A stretch of 64,000 bases of DNA from Hungatella sp. (GCA_009712635.1 WASS01000020.1:1249208-1313207); one strand, 5' to 3'; shown: positions 1 through 9,047, counted from the stretch's first letter. The notes: generated from the sequence alone by a model not told the origin. Translations and numbers: made by a program.

Positions 1-99
1 AGTCACTGCCGAATCAATAATATTATCAACGAGAGCTCCCATTGCTAATACTTTTTGCTTCACTTCAGTTATCTTCTGTGTAAAATGTTCTCTAACCAA
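1..99 (-). CDS. phoU: PhoU, phosphate signalling protein (5' end only)
   Basis: This is the first 33 codons of a gene that runs off the left edge. The translation opens with a TTG start, then VREHFTQKITEV and MGALVDNIIDSA, which fits the N-terminal helix of PhoU. The start is chosen because AAGGAG lies about 10 bases upstream. It sits 16 bases after pstB2 and is the last visible gene of the pst operon. PhoU proteins restrain Pst uptake and PhoR-type kinase signalling when phosphate is plentiful. The call rests partly on position, since most of the protein is outside the window. Confidence 0.85.
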   Translation of the reverse strand, partial: MVREHFTQKITEVKQKVLAMGALVDNIIDSAVT

Positions 100-115
100 A
101 ATTTTCGTCTCCTTT

Positions 116-877
116 TTAGCCGAATCTACCGGTGAGGTAGTCGTTAGTTCTCTTATCCTTAGGAAATGAAAAAACTTCCTGGGTGTAACCTTGTTCTATT
201 AAATCTCCCATCAGCATAAACGCTACCCGGTCTGCAATACGTCCCGCCTGCTGAACCGTGTGTGGAGCTATAACAATCGTGTACTGCTCTTTCAGCTGTA
301 CTAAAGATTCTTCAATTTTGGCTGTTGATATAGGGTCAAGAGCCGAACATGGACGGTCAAGTAAAATTACCTCTGGTTCAAGTGCCAGCACTCTGGCAAT
401 GCACAGGCGCTGCTGCTGACCGCCGGATAATCTGGCTGCAGGCGTATCCAGTCTGTCTTTGACATCATCCCACAGAGCCGACATCCGAAGTGACGTTTCC
501 ACTTTTTCTTCCAGATCTGTCTTTGACTTCATTCCTCCCATACGGGGTCCCAAAACCACATTGTCAAAAATGGACATAGGCAGCGGTGTTGGTACATCAA
601 AGACCATACCTACTCTGCGGCGCAGTTCTGTTACATTAACGTTAGTATCAAAGATATTCTTCCCGTCTAACAGTATCTCACCCTCCTGACGGGCTCCTGC
701 TGTTAAATCACTGAGACGGTTCAATGTGCGAAGCAGTGTGGTAATACCACTGCCTGCCGGGCCAAAAACACCCAGAATCCGGTTTTCGGGTATTTCTAAG
801 TTTAATTCTTTAATGACCTGTTTTTGTTCAAAAAAGAAATTTAATCCCTTTATATCTATTTTTGCTTTCTGCGTCAT
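116..877 (-). CDS. pstB: Degenerate PstB-type ATPase (PstB2), predicted catalytically silent partner
   Basis: This is a full-length (253 aa) phosphate ABC transporter ATPase, but key catalytic positions have changed. Walker A reads GPAGSGITT, with Ile45 in place of the lysine. The Q-loop glutamine is Asp94. Walker B reads VILLDRP, with Arg175 in place of the catalytic glutamate. The signature LSGGQ (150-154), D-loop SALDP and H-loop His206 are kept, and the C-terminus still ends in the YLTGRFG pattern shared with PstB1. The frame is open and the fold motifs remain, so this looks like a conserved pseudo-ATPase rather than a decaying gene. It lies between pstA (10-base gap) and phoU. Inference: it pairs with PstB1 (3496-4293), whose defect is complementary. 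An alternative is a regulatory, non-transport subunit. Confidence 0.9.
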   Translation of the reverse strand: MTQKAKIDIKGLNFFFEQKQVIKELNLEIPENRILGVFGPAGSGITTLLRTLNRLSDLTAGARQEGEILLDGKNIFDTNVNVTELRRRVGMVFDVPTPLPMSIFDNVVLGPRMGGMKSKTDLEEKVETSLRMSALWDDVKDRLDTPAARLSGGQQQRLCIARVLALEPEVILLDRPCSALDPISTAKIEESLVQLKEQYTIVIAPHTVQQAGRIADRVAFMLMGDLIEQGYTQEVFSFPKDKRTNDYLTGRFG

Positions 878-887
878 TTTTCACCTC

Positions 888-1724
888 TTAACGGCCCTTC
901 GCTATAAATCGATTGACCAGCATATTAAATCCTACATTAAGCAGAAGAATCAGAATAATGAGTAGCGCTGCTGTTCCGTAAGCGTTATCCATGGATATTC
1001 CCTCTCTCGCCAATATATAAAAATGTACTGCCATCGTCCGGGTCGGGGAAAACAGTGATTCAGGCATACGAAGTGCGGAACCAGCCGTTAATATGACAGC
1101 TGCTGTTTCAGCTACACATCTGCCGATACTTAATATCACACCATTTACAATACCAGGAAGGGCTGATGGAAGTACTGTCCTGGTTATTGTCTGTAATTTC
1201 GTCAATCCCAGAGAGAAGCCAACCTCCCTGTATAGCTGGGGAACCGTACGGATCGACTCTTCCGATGTACGTATAATCGTTGGCAGAATCATAATCGCCA
1301 TAGTTAATCCACCTGACAATATTGACCAGCCCATATTTAAGTATATCACAAAAAAGATAAATCCGAAAAGTCCATACACAATAGAAGGAATCCCCGCCAG
1401 AGATTCGGCGCTGAAACGGATAATCCGGGTGATTCTTCCCTCTCTTGTGTATTCCGTAAGATAAATTGCTGTTCCAATTCCAAATGGTGTTGCCACAATT
1501 ACTGCCACCGCAGTTACAACCAGTGTCCCTACAATGGAGGAGGAAATACCGCCGGAACGGCCCATGTCCCTGGGAATATCCGTCAAAAATTCCCAGCTGA
1601 GCATCGGGATGCCCTTTACCAGAATATATGCAATGATGGAAAAAAGAATGGCAATAACAAAAAGAGCTGCCGCCCAAATGGTAAACTTGGCTATCTTTTG
1701 AGAAGTGTTTGCATTCATTTTCAT
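888..1724 (-). CDS. pstA: Phosphate ABC transporter permease PstA
   Basis: This is an integral-membrane permease of 278 aa that forms the phosphate channel together with PstC. It has about six hydrophobic segments and the inner-membrane loop typical of binding-protein-dependent permeases near EVGFSLGLTKLQTI, the site that contacts the ATPase. The start is placed at ATG 1724 because AGAGGTGAGG lies just upstream. An in-frame GTG/ATG further upstream would overlap pstC. It begins 7 bases after pstC ends and is followed 10 bases later by pstB2, so translation is probably coupled along the operon. Confidence 0.95.
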   Translation of the reverse strand: MKMNANTSQKIAKFTIWAAALFVIAILFSIIAYILVKGIPMLSWEFLTDIPRDMGRSGGISSSIVGTLVVTAVAVIVATPFGIGTAIYLTEYTREGRITRIIRFSAESLAGIPSIVYGLFGFIFFVIYLNMGWSILSGGLTMAIMILPTIIRTSEESIRTVPQLYREVGFSLGLTKLQTITRTVLPSALPGIVNGVILSIGRCVAETAAVILTAGSALRMPESLFSPTRTMAVHFYILAREGISMDNAYGTAALLIILILLLNVGFNMLVNRFIAKGR

Positions 1725-1731
1725 AGTGACC

Positions 1732-2577
1732 TCACCTCTTTCGTGTAATGTACTGGGCAGTGGCATTTAAAATCATGATAATAACAAATAATACAATACC
1801 CGTGGCAAAAAGCGCCTGCTGATGTTCACCGGATGCATATCCCATTTCAATACCGATATTGGTAGTCAGTGTTCTGACTGGGTCAAGAACGGAATGGGGA
1901 AGCGCAACCGCATTGCCCAGAACCATAATTACAGCCATTGTTTCACCAATTGCTCTACCTAAACCTAAAATAACAGCAGCTACTATACCAGACTTGGCAG
2001 CCGGCAGCAACAGGGAACGAATTGTCTGCCATTGTGTCAGTCCCAGTGCAAGTGCGCCGTCCTTATAGTGGCGCGGCAGTGCAAGAAGGGATACTTCGGT
2101 AATGCTTATTATGGTAGGCAAAATCATAATGCCCAGAATGATGGAACCTGCCAGTATGCTAAGGCCCGGTCCTCCCAGGTATTTACGGATCGCAGGCACA
2201 ACGAATAAAACTCCCCAGAATCCATATACAACGGAAGGTATGGCGGCCAGTAACTGAATAGCAGGCCGGAATATATTCCGAAGCTTTACAGGCGCAAACT
2301 CAGCCAAAAATATACTGCAGCATATGGCGATGGGTACTCCTACGATAGCTGCTCCTATGGTAACCGATACTGATCCGACAATCATTGGGAAAATACCGTA
2401 ATAGCCCTGGCTGGGTGCCCATTTCATCCCAAAAACAAAGTCGATAATGCCTACCTTGGCAATGATGGGCATACCTTTTATAAATATAAAAACAGTGATG
2501 AGCGCCAATACCGATAAAGTCGAAAGAGCGATTAAGAGAAACACACGCTCCGTTAATTTTTCCTTAAAACTTTTCAT
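1732..2577 (-). CDS. pstC: Phosphate ABC transporter permease PstC
   Basis: This is the second channel subunit of the Pst importer (281 aa). It has an N-terminal helix at about residues 12-35, roughly six membrane spans in all, and a permease loop around KDGALALGLTQWQTI. PstC pairs with PstA and receives phosphate from the lipoprotein PstS. Its ATG overlaps the pstS stop by four bases (ATGA), a sign of translational coupling. Length and motifs are ordinary for the family. Confidence 0.95.
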   Translation of the reverse strand: MKSFKEKLTERVFLLIALSTLSVLALITVFIFIKGMPIIAKVGIIDFVFGMKWAPSQGYYGIFPMIVGSVSVTIGAAIVGVPIAICCSIFLAEFAPVKLRNIFRPAIQLLAAIPSVVYGFWGVLFVVPAIRKYLGGPGLSILAGSIILGIMILPTIISITEVSLLALPRHYKDGALALGLTQWQTIRSLLLPAAKSGIVAAVILGLGRAIGETMAVIMVLGNAVALPHSVLDPVRTLTTNIGIEMGYASGEHQQALFATGIVLFVIIMILNATAQYITRKR

Positions 2578-3422
2578 TTTGCTGCCCCCTCTGCTGACGG
2601 GATAAGTCCCTCTTTGCTAAGTAAATTCTGCCCCTCCAAAGAAAGGGTATAATCAATAAAACTCTTTTGTATTCCTGTTGGCTCACCATCGGTAACAAAC
2701 AAAAACTGTCTGGACAGTTTATAGCTGTTATTCATGATATTTTCCCGTGTGGCTTCAACGCCGTCTAAGCTAACCGCTTTTACTTCTTTGGAAACCAGCC
2801 CTAACGATATAAATCCTATGGCATTTGGGTCATCTTCAACCAATTGGCGTACTGCTCCATTGGAGTCCTGAACTATGGCTTTGGGAGTTATCTCTTTCTT
2901 CCCCATAAGCAGTTCAGTAAAAGCACTTCGTGTACCGGACCCTTCTTCTCTTGCAATAATATTAATCTTGGCTTTTGTGCCTCCCACCTGACTCCAGTCC
3001 GTAATTTCAGCCGCATATATATCACGGATCTGGTCAGAGGTAAGGTTTTTTACAGGGTTTTCTGGATTTACAATAATTGCCAGACCATCCTTTGCAATTT
3101 CTACGCTCCAAAGGTCCTTCTCACCCTCTTCCAGAGAACGGGAAGACATACCAATATCAGCACTATGAGTCTGGGTTGCCGTTATACCAGCGGAGGAGCC
3201 TCCTCCCTGAATATCAATCACAGCCTCCGGATCTTTGGCCATAAAAGCTTCTGCCAAAATCTCAGCATATGGCTGTACCGAAGTTGATCCTGCAACGATG
3301 GTGTCTGACTCCGTCCCCTGGGTGCAGCCAGACAGTAAGCCCATAGAAAGGGTCAGTATTACTGCACAGGCAGATATTTTTATTCTTTTTAATAATTTGC
3401 TTGTATTAATCCTTTTTTTCAT
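2574..3422 (-). CDS. pstS: Phosphate-binding lipoprotein PstS
   Basis: This is the extracellular phosphate-binding protein of the Pst importer, anchored as a lipoprotein. The N-terminus has basic residues, a hydrophobic stretch and a lipobox LLSGC. Phosphate-binding segments follow: AGSTSVQPYAE, GGGSSAGI and EEGSGTRSAF. Start choice is uncertain: ATG 3422 is used, but an in-frame TTG at 3431 is also open, and neither has a strong ribosome site nearby (the closest GGAGG is about 35 bases upstream). It lies downstream of pstB1, an unusual place, since pstS more often leads the operon. Confidence 0.93.
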   Translation of the reverse strand: MKKRINTSKLLKRIKISACAVILTLSMGLLSGCTQGTESDTIVAGSTSVQPYAEILAEAFMAKDPEAVIDIQGGGSSAGITATQTHSADIGMSSRSLEEGEKDLWSVEIAKDGLAIIVNPENPVKNLTSDQIRDIYAAEITDWSQVGGTKAKINIIAREEGSGTRSAFTELLMGKKEITPKAIVQDSNGAVRQLVEDDPNAIGFISLGLVSKEVKAVSLDGVEATRENIMNNSYKLSRQFLFVTDGEPTGIQKSFIDYTLSLEGQNLLSKEGLIPSAEGAAK

Positions 3423-3495
3423 ATTTTGCAAAAATCAAACATTTATTTCCAATGCCTGATTTCCTCCATTTCTCTGAATATAGAAAAACCAGTTT

Positions 3496-4293
3496 TCAAC
3501 CAAACCTGCCTGTAATATAATCTTCAGTGCGTTTGTCCTTGGGATTTGCAAAAATCTGTTCTGTAGGAGCATATTCCACCAGGGTTCCTGCTCTGTCCTC
3601 ATCCATCATCATAAACGCAGTCATATGAGACACTCTCGCTGCCTGTTCCATGCTATGAGTCACGATAAGAATTGTATATTTTTTAGCAAGCTCTTCCATT
3701 AATCCCTCAACCTGCATGGTGGATTCCGGATCCAGCGCACTGCATGACTCATCCATTAACAAAACTTCAGGCTCTACAGCCAGTGCACGGGCAATGCAAA
3801 GCCGCTGCTGCTGTCCTGGGGAGAGGTCAAAAGCGGATCCCTTCAGCTTGTCCTTAAGTTCGTCCCATAAAGCCACCTGACTTAAGTAACTCTCCACAAT
3901 CTCATCAAGACGTGCTTTTTGCTTTATCCCATGATGTCTGGGGCCAAAAACCATATTATCATAGACTGACATGGGAAATGGATTCGGCTTCTGGAAAACC
4001 ATGCCCACTCTTTTTTTCAGTGCAACAACATCCATACTTTTATCATAGATTGAAGTATCATCAAGCAAAATTTTTCCTTCTACCCTGACTCCCGGTATCG
4101 GGTCATTCATACGGTTAAACAGACGCAGAAGTGAAGATTTACCGCAGCCTGAAGGACCAATGATTGCTGTAATAGCACATTCCTGAATATCCATGGTAAC
4201 ATTTTTCAGAGCCTGGAAGCTGCCATAAAAAAGGTTTACTGAATCTGTCTTTATCTTGGCTCTCTGCCCAGACTTTAATATAAGATCATCCAT
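3496..4293 (-). CDS. pstB: PstB-type ATPase (PstB1) with a broken signature motif
   Basis: This is the phosphate importer ATPase (265 aa) and first gene of the operon. Walker [10 protein letters not shown] (46-54, Lys52), Q-loop Gln101, Walker B LLMDE (Asp181, Glu182), D-loop and H-loop His213 are intact. The ABC signature reads LSPGQ (157-161): the first glycine of LSGGQ is proline, a change expected to disturb gamma-phosphate contact. In an ABC dimer each ATP site uses Walker motifs from one subunit and the signature from the other. This subunit can therefore supply the good Walker half, while PstB2 (116-877) supplies the good signature. The start has AAAGGAT about nine bases upstream. Confidence 0.93.
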   Translation of the reverse strand: MDDLILKSGQRAKIKTDSVNLFYGSFQALKNVTMDIQECAITAIIGPSGCGKSSLLRLFNRMNDPIPGVRVEGKILLDDTSIYDKSMDVVALKKRVGMVFQKPNPFPMSVYDNMVFGPRHHGIKQKARLDEIVESYLSQVALWDELKDKLKGSAFDLSPGQQQRLCIARALAVEPEVLLMDESCSALDPESTMQVEGLMEELAKKYTILIVTHSMEQAARVSHMTAFMMMDEDRAGTLVEYAPTEQIFANPKDKRTEDYITGRFG

Positions 4294-4346
4294 ACGTTTA
4301 TCCTTTACTATACTTTGATTTTACAACTTCTTTACATCCGCTATTA

Positions 4347-4412
4347 ATTATACATGAATTAAGAAAAGTTAAAGCATTATCTATGTGAATTATACGTAAA
4401 ATTCTTGTAAAA
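4347..4412 (-). promoter_or_regulatory. Pho-box-like triple repeat and -10 of the pst operon
   Basis: Read on the minus strand, three units follow each other at an exact 11-base period: TTTTACAAGAA, TTTTACGTATA and ATTCACATAGA (4412 down to 4380). The core resembles the TTHACA repeat bound by PhoP in Bacillus. A TATAAT -10 lies at 4352-4347, 27 bases past the last repeat, with TTTAAC in the -35 area. The rest of the 324-base gap (4294-4617) shows nothing else except the terminator of the neighbouring gene. Confidence 0.6.
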
Positions 4413-4575
4413 TTTTTTCTGTATCAAAATGCCATAAATTTACAAATAAAAAGCTTACTACTATATATACTGCCCAATTTCCTGATATTTTTATGATTTA
4501 AAATCCATTTTTAGAGATTTTAATTTATTTTCTTAATTTTCTTTCGTATTTTGTAAAGTATGGAAAGAGCAAAAT

Positions 4576-4607
4576 GTAAAAAAAGAGAAGCATCTGAGCG
4601 CCCCTCT
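4576..4607 (-). terminator. Terminator of the 4618-5079 gene
   Basis: On the minus strand AGAGGGGC and GCTTCTCT pair (8 bp with two G-T pairs) around an 8-base loop and are followed by seven T residues. It lies just after the stop codon at 4618. Confidence 0.75.
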
Positions 4608-4617
4608 TTCTTCACAA

Positions 4618-5079
4618 TTAATTCGTTGAATTAATTACCCTGTATTCCTGCAGGTAATATTGATTTCTAAAATGTCTATAGTAATATTCTTTCATTAATC
4701 CCAAATCCTTTTTGTACTTCTCAACCTCCATGGCGCATACTCTCATCCATAGCAGCCTGTCTATGGATACAATTAAAACATTTCCTTCATCAATCGCATT
4801 CTTTAGAAAAAAATCATAGTCAATCAGTACAATGCTTCGCCAAATCTCAAATTTATTTATGATAAATCCCAAATCACCATACAGATCTTTTTTGTTATCC
4901 GGATACTGTTTTGAAAGTACATGATAATCATCTTGTGAAATGATTAAATCAATATCCCTGCCTGCCTTACGCATTCCATAATATTCCATAGCCATGCCGC
5001 CTATTATGATTGGTTTTTTTATAAAAGACAAAGGAATCTCATTCAGACCTTCATTTACATCTATAATCACTTGATTCAT
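4618..5079 (-). CDS. Nucleotidyltransferase-fold protein
   Basis: This 153-aa protein has the pattern GGMAMEYYGMRKAGRDIDL at about residues 27-45. A GG helix followed by an RDxDL acidic pair is the usual metal-binding core of minimal nucleotidyltransferases, such as MNT or AbiEii-like proteins. The substrate is unknown. No HEPN or AbiEi partner is next to it, so a toxin-antitoxin role is not supported. It sits 27 bases after the VOC gene on the same strand and may share its transcript. Confidence 0.6.
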   Translation of the reverse strand: MNQVIIDVNEGLNEIPLSFIKKPIIIGGMAMEYYGMRKAGRDIDLIISQDDYHVLSKQYPDNKKDLYGDLGFIINKFEIWRSIVLIDYDFFLKNAIDEGNVLIVSIDRLLWMRVCAMEVEKYKKDLGLMKEYYYRHFRNQYYLQEYRVINSTN

Positions 5080-5106
5080 CGATATTTTTCACCTCATATC
5101 CCGCCA

Positions 5107-5502
5107 TTACTCTTTCCTTACGCCGGTTACATTACCATCTTCGTCTGTAACATATCTGCCCTTTGTCATGTCCAGTATCACATATTTGTTATCCCATTTA
5201 TCGAGGATCACTGCACAGCGTCCGATGGGAACATCAAACGGGCCATATTCCACTGTTCCGCCTGCTTCCTTGATTTTTTCTATGGATTCGTCCACAGACT
5301 CCACCTTTATATCAACAAGAACCTGTTTTCTCTGGGATTGTAAAACGATCTCAGTAATATCATTCTCCATTCCCAGTCCAACCATATCCTCATTCCGCCA
5401 GAGAAGTTTTAAACCCATGCTGTCACAATAATATTGTATTCCTTCATTTATATCAGAAACATAAAACTCAATACAGTCAATATTTTTAAATATATTTGCC
5501 AT
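5107..5502 (-). CDS. VOC (glyoxalase/bleomycin-resistance fold) protein
   Basis: This 131-aa single-domain protein has two beta-alpha-beta-beta-beta halves. The first begins DCIEFYVSDINEGIQYYCDSMGL and the second carries VDIKVESVDESIEKIKEAGGTV and a final FDVPIGR-to-DKWDNKYVIL strand set. VOC proteins act as lyases, dioxygenases, isomerases or drug-binding proteins. Metal ligands cannot be assigned with confidence. A run of G residues (GGGGGG) lies about eight bases before the ATG. It is followed by the nucleotidyltransferase-like gene. Confidence 0.8.
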   Translation of the reverse strand: MANIFKNIDCIEFYVSDINEGIQYYCDSMGLKLLWRNEDMVGLGMENDITEIVLQSQRKQVLVDIKVESVDESIEKIKEAGGTVEYGPFDVPIGRCAVILDKWDNKYVILDMTKGRYVTDEDGNVTGVRKE

Positions 5503-5530
5503 GGCAACACCCCCCTTTCCATTTTTTATA

Positions 5531-6370
5531 TTACATAATTGGAATCAATAACCGGAATCTGTTCACATCCGGATTCTGAAAGATTCCATCATATGCCTCA
5601 ATAATATCGTTGTCTTTTAAGGCATAACCCAGACTTCTCGCATAACCAATTGCTCCAGCATAAGCATCCGGCGTGCTGATACGATCAGGAACACTTGCCT
5701 GAAAAAAGTTTTGGGGTGATATGAATTTCTTAGTCATACCAGGCGGTATATCAGTTCCAGAATCCATACCAATGGCAGCCATATAGGTAAATCCTCCATT
5801 AATGCAGGTTTCATGTTCACAAATACCATACATGGTCACTTTATCTTGTGTCAGCTGGATTTTTTCCAGACGTTCTAAGAATTCACTCCACAATCTGCCT
5901 ATGGCTCCGTCACTATCCCACTGCACAGCCTTACACTCAAGTCCGGCAACAGTAAAGCCTTCCGTATGCAACAGACTGAACTTCATTTGATGTTCATCTA
6001 TCACAGATTGATCGCTTATCGCTGTCAATCTTTTTAGAGGCACTAAAGTACTACTTTTACGGTACTTGCTTGGAGACATTCCATACACTCTTTTAAATGC
6101 CCTGGTAAATACATCGTGGGATTCGAAGCCATATTCAAATGCTATCCTTACAATAGATTTATTACTATCCACCAAATCATTTGCAGCCAGGGATATCTTT
6201 CGCCTTAATATATAAGCACCCACGGTATCCCCCGTCAATCTTTTAAACAGCCGGTAAAAATGCGGTACTGAAATTCCAGCTTCCCGTGCTATATCATAAT
6301 AGCTGATATCTTTGGTCAAGTTTTTCTCAATATAATCCATGGCTTTTTGAAGAGACTGTTCCTTCGGCAA
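5531..6370 (-). CDS. AraC-type regulator with GyrI-like ligand domain
   Basis: This regulator has 279 aa. Residues 1-105 form a double helix-turn-helix of the AraC family (DYIEKNLTKDISYYDIAREA; FESHDVFTRAFKRVYGMSPSKYR). Residues of about 125-279 form a GyrI-like domain that binds small, often cationic or amphipathic, ligands in Rob and BmrR relatives. A TTG start at 6370 is chosen over a longer upstream frame because AGAGGAGGTG sits seven bases ahead of it and the HTH begins at once. Three further proteins with this architecture occur in the window. Its target is not evident; the VOC gene directly downstream is a candidate. Confidence 0.85.
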   Translation of the reverse strand: MPKEQSLQKAMDYIEKNLTKDISYYDIAREAGISVPHFYRLFKRLTGDTVGAYILRRKISLAANDLVDSNKSIVRIAFEYGFESHDVFTRAFKRVYGMSPSKYRKSSTLVPLKRLTAISDQSVIDEHQMKFSLLHTEGFTVAGLECKAVQWDSDGAIGRLWSEFLERLEKIQLTQDKVTMYGICEHETCINGGFTYMAAIGMDSGTDIPPGMTKKFISPQNFFQASVPDRISTPDAYAGAIGYARSLGYALKDNDIIEAYDGIFQNPDVNRFRLLIPIM

Positions 6371-6467
6371 ACTGACACCTCCTCTTATAATAATAACATT
6401 TATTTGAATTTTTTCTCGACTATTCTTATCAAATTTTGTCCACATGTACAGAACTATACGTCCATAT

Positions 6468-6508
6468 AAAAAAGGCAAAAACCATCTTTCGTGGGTTCTT
6501 GCCTTTTA
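6468..6508 (-). terminator. Terminator after the YoaP-like gene
   Basis: On the minus strand AAAGGCAAGAACC pairs with GGTTTTTGCCTTT around a 9- to 10-base loop and is followed by more T residues. The stem has A-rich flanks on the other side too, so it could work in both directions. Confidence 0.75.
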
Positions 6509-6517
6509 TTATCTCAA

Positions 6518-7270
6518 TTACTCTTTTTTCAGTATTCGTTCCAGGCTGGCCGCATCTAATAAGTTTACGGTCTGAAATTTACCTTTATAGAACACGCCCC
6601 AGTTATTGAAAACGCAGGGCAGTTCTTTTGCTTTTTGCAGCGTATCCACTGGAATGACAGAAACCGGAATTTTATTTATATCGCAATACTTCTTTACCGT
6701 CTCAAGATTTTGATAGATATAGGGGCATTGCATATCATAATAAATGGTAAGCTCTTTCTTTTCAATCCCCTTGTTTTTTACACTTTGGGAAAACCTGGGA
6801 GATGTTCCGTCTAAGGAAAGGGCAAGTAATTCATATCCCTGTTCAGTAGTATCAACAACTTCAAAACCAAACTTTTTCGCGAAAGTCTGGTCAGAAAGCC
6901 AGGCTTTCTGCTTATTTGATCCAAGCATACAAATACCAGATTTTCCATTTTCCCTGGCATCTGCAACGCAATACTCCATCAGCGCTCTCCCATACCCCTT
7001 TCCTTTACAGCTTCCTGATACCCATAAGCAATACACATAATAATAGTTGTCACCAGTTATGGGAACCCAGGCGGTTTCCAGAGGAGCATATTCAATAAAT
7101 ACTGTTGCCTTTTCATTTAACTTTCTAAAAACGTGTCCCTCTTTCAACCGTTCTGAAAGCCATTGCCTCTTCGCTTCAATTCCGGGATGTGTCTTTTTAC
7201 TTCGGATAATGCAGCATAAATGCTCTTTTTCAAGGTTTTCTGCTGTCAGATTTACAAAATCATTGCTCAT
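6518..7270 (-). CDS. GNAT acetyltransferase with YoaP-like C-terminal domain
   Basis: This protein has 250 aa. Residues of about 10-155 are a GNAT fold with the acetyl-CoA loop [15 protein letters not shown]. Residues 170-250 match the YoaP-like extension: a thioredoxin-like segment starting [20 protein letters not shown] and ending [17 protein letters not shown]. The length is close to Bacillus YoaP. The acceptor substrate is unknown. AAGGAGGGG lies ahead of the ATG. The start overlaps the end of the alanyl-tRNA synthetase gene by about 11 bases, so the two are cotranscribed and probably share T-box control by uncharged tRNA-Ala. Confidence 0.8.
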   Translation of the reverse strand: MSNDFVNLTAENLEKEHLCCIIRSKKTHPGIEAKRQWLSERLKEGHVFRKLNEKATVFIEYAPLETAWVPITGDNYYYVYCLWVSGSCKGKGYGRALMEYCVADARENGKSGICMLGSNKQKAWLSDQTFAKKFGFEVVDTTEQGYELLALSLDGTSPRFSQSVKNKGIEKKELTIYYDMQCPYIYQNLETVKKYCDINKIPVSVIPVDTLQKAKELPCVFNNWGVFYKGKFQTVNLLDAASLERILKKE

Positions 7271-9047
7271 GTTTCCCCTCCTTTAAAACTGCCTTTATTC
7301 GCCTTACGCCTGCCGAAGAAGCCTCTTCTTTAACAATTTTAAATAAGCCTAACTCCCCGGTATTGCCCGCGTGAGGACCACCACAGATTTCCAATGAATA
7401 ACCGGGTATGGAGTACACTTTAACAGTTTCTTCGTATTTATTTGCGAATACTCCCACCGCATTTAATGCATAAGCTTTATTCAGATTCATTTCCTTCATG
7501 GATACTTCTATTTTTTTATCAATTGCTTCATTAACAATCTTTTCTACTTCTCTCAGTTCTTCTGGTGTCACTTTTCTATGAAAAGAAAAATCAAACCGAA
7601 GTCGTTCAGGGGTTATATTACTGCCCCGTTGGGAAACCTCATCACCAAGTACTTTTCTTAGCGCAGCGTTTAACAAATGGGTTGCTGTATGAAGTCTGGC
7701 AGTTTCCATACTATGATCCGCCAGCCCTCCTTTGAATTTTTCTGCTGCTCCTTCTCTGGACTTGTTTTGATGGGCTGTAAACTTTTCCCGAAATGATTCC
7801 ATATCAACAGAACGCCCTCTTTCCCGGGCTAATTCACAGGTAAACTCAATTGGGAAGCCGTATGTGTCATATAACTTAAATGCCAACTCTCCGCTTAAAG
7901 CGGTGTTTTCATCTGTTTTTTCCAGATATTGATCCGCTTTTTTTAATCCCACATCCAGGGTTTTTAGAAACAAATCAGTTTCATTTTGTAATTGCTCTTT
8001 TATAAATGTCTGGTTATCAGCTAATTCAGGATATGCATCCTTATATTGCCGGATCATCACTTCTGCAAGATCACATAAATAATTCTGATTAATTCCCGCA
8101 TTTTTAAACAGCCGGATCATTCTTCGGATCAGACGTCTTAGTATATAGCCCTGTTCTGTATTGGATGGGCATATCTTTTGAGGATCACCCAAAATGAAAC
8201 AGACTGCTCTGATATGCTCGCAGATAATCCGTTTATCTCTAATAGACATTTTAGCGTCTAATTCTCCAATAATGTTGTTTAACTGTGTCATAACCGGAAT
8301 AAACAGCTCTGTATCGTAAACATTGGTTTTTCCATTTAATATTGTCAGGACCCGTTCCAGCCCCATGCCTGTATCCACGTTTTTCTGCTTAAGTTCTGTG
8401 AAACTTCCATCTGCCTCTTTATTAAATTTCATAAATACATTGTTCCATATCTCAACGTATTTTCCGCATTTGCATGCAGGCCCGCAATGATCACTGCATT
8501 TTGGCTTCCCCATATCATAAAATATTTCCGTATCGGGACCGCATGGTCCTGTCTGGCCAGGGGGTCCCCACCAGTTCTCTTCCCGGCCATAAGAGTATAT
8601 CTGAGTCTGCTTTAATCCTTTGTTCTTCCATATAGTCTCTGTTTCGGTATCCCGAGGTACAGTCAAATCCCCTTCAAACACGGTTACTGCGATTCGCTCA
8701 ACAGGAATATTCAAAACATTTGTCAAAAAATCAAAACTCATGGAGATAACTTCTTCTTTGAAATAATCCCCGAGGGACCAGTTTCCCATCATTTCAAAGA
8801 ATGTTAAATGAGTATCATCACCTACCTCATCTATATCCCCTGTCCTCAAACATTTTTGAATGGAGGTAAGACGTCTTCCCTGTGGGTGGCTTTCCCCTAA
8901 TAAATAGGGTACCAGGGGATGCATTCCCGCTGTGGTAAATAAAACTGTAGGATCATTTTCTGGCAAAAGTGAAGCAGACGCGATTACTTTGTGCCCCTTT
9001 TCTTTAAAAAAATCCACGTACATCTTCCTTAACTCACTTGCTGTCAT
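7260..9047 (-). CDS. alaS: Short alanyl-tRNA synthetase lacking the C-Ala domain
   Basis: This class II synthetase (595 aa) charges tRNA-Ala. The catalytic core has TTAGMHPL and [14 protein letters not shown], followed by [13 protein letters not shown] cysteine cluster [11 protein letters not shown] lies just before [10 protein letters not shown] and may bind zinc. The editing domain carries HTATH and CGGPH, the His/Cys zinc ligands. The protein ends soon after the editing domain, about 250-280 residues earlier than standard AlaRS, so the DHHA1/C-Ala part is absent. No frameshift is evident, and the next gene starts inside its end. Start ATG 9047 follows AAAGGAG; the longer frame from 9065 begins in the ribosome site. 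Probably a second, specialised AlaRS, which cannot be proven from this window. Confidence 0.88.
   Translation of the reverse strand: MTASELRKMYVDFFKEKGHKVIASASLLPENDPTVLFTTAGMHPLVPYLLGESHPQGRRLTSIQKCLRTGDIDEVGDDTHLTFFEMMGNWSLGDYFKEEVISMSFDFLTNVLNIPVERIAVTVFEGDLTVPRDTETETIWKNKGLKQTQIYSYGREENWWGPPGQTGPCGPDTEIFYDMGKPKCSDHCGPACKCGKYVEIWNNVFMKFNKEADGSFTELKQKNVDTGMGLERVLTILNGKTNVYDTELFIPVMTQLNNIIGELDAKMSIRDKRIICEHIRAVCFILGDPQKICPSNTEQGYILRRLIRRMIRLFKNAGINQNYLCDLAEVMIRQYKDAYPELADNQTFIKEQLQNETDLFLKTLDVGLKKADQYLEKTDENTALSGELAFKLYDTYGFPIEFTCELARERGRSVDMESFREKFTAHQNKSREGAAEKFKGGLADHSMETARLHTATHLLNAALRKVLGDEVSQRGSNITPERLRFDFSFHRKVTPEELREVEKIVNEAIDKKIEVSMKEMNLNKAYALNAVGVFANKYEETVKVYSIPGYSLEICGGPHAGNTGELGLFKIVKEEASSAGVRRIKAVLKEGKHEQ

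Noticed and set aside
116-877. pstB2 as a decaying pseudogene or sequencing error
   Set aside because: The frame is intact over 253 codons. The signature, D-loop, H-loop and C-terminus are conserved. Three separate catalytic motifs are changed, each by in-frame codon changes, which does not fit a single sequencing error.
4618-5079. MNT/HEPN or AbiE toxin-antitoxin module
   Set aside because: Only the nucleotidyltransferase-like protein is present; the neighbours are a VOC protein and the pst operon, with no HEPN or AbiEi partner.
7260-9047. Short AlaRS as a frameshifted full-length gene
   Set aside because: The region after its stop codes at once for the YoaP-like protein with its own strong ribosome site; there is no room for a C-Ala domain, and the T-box is intact.
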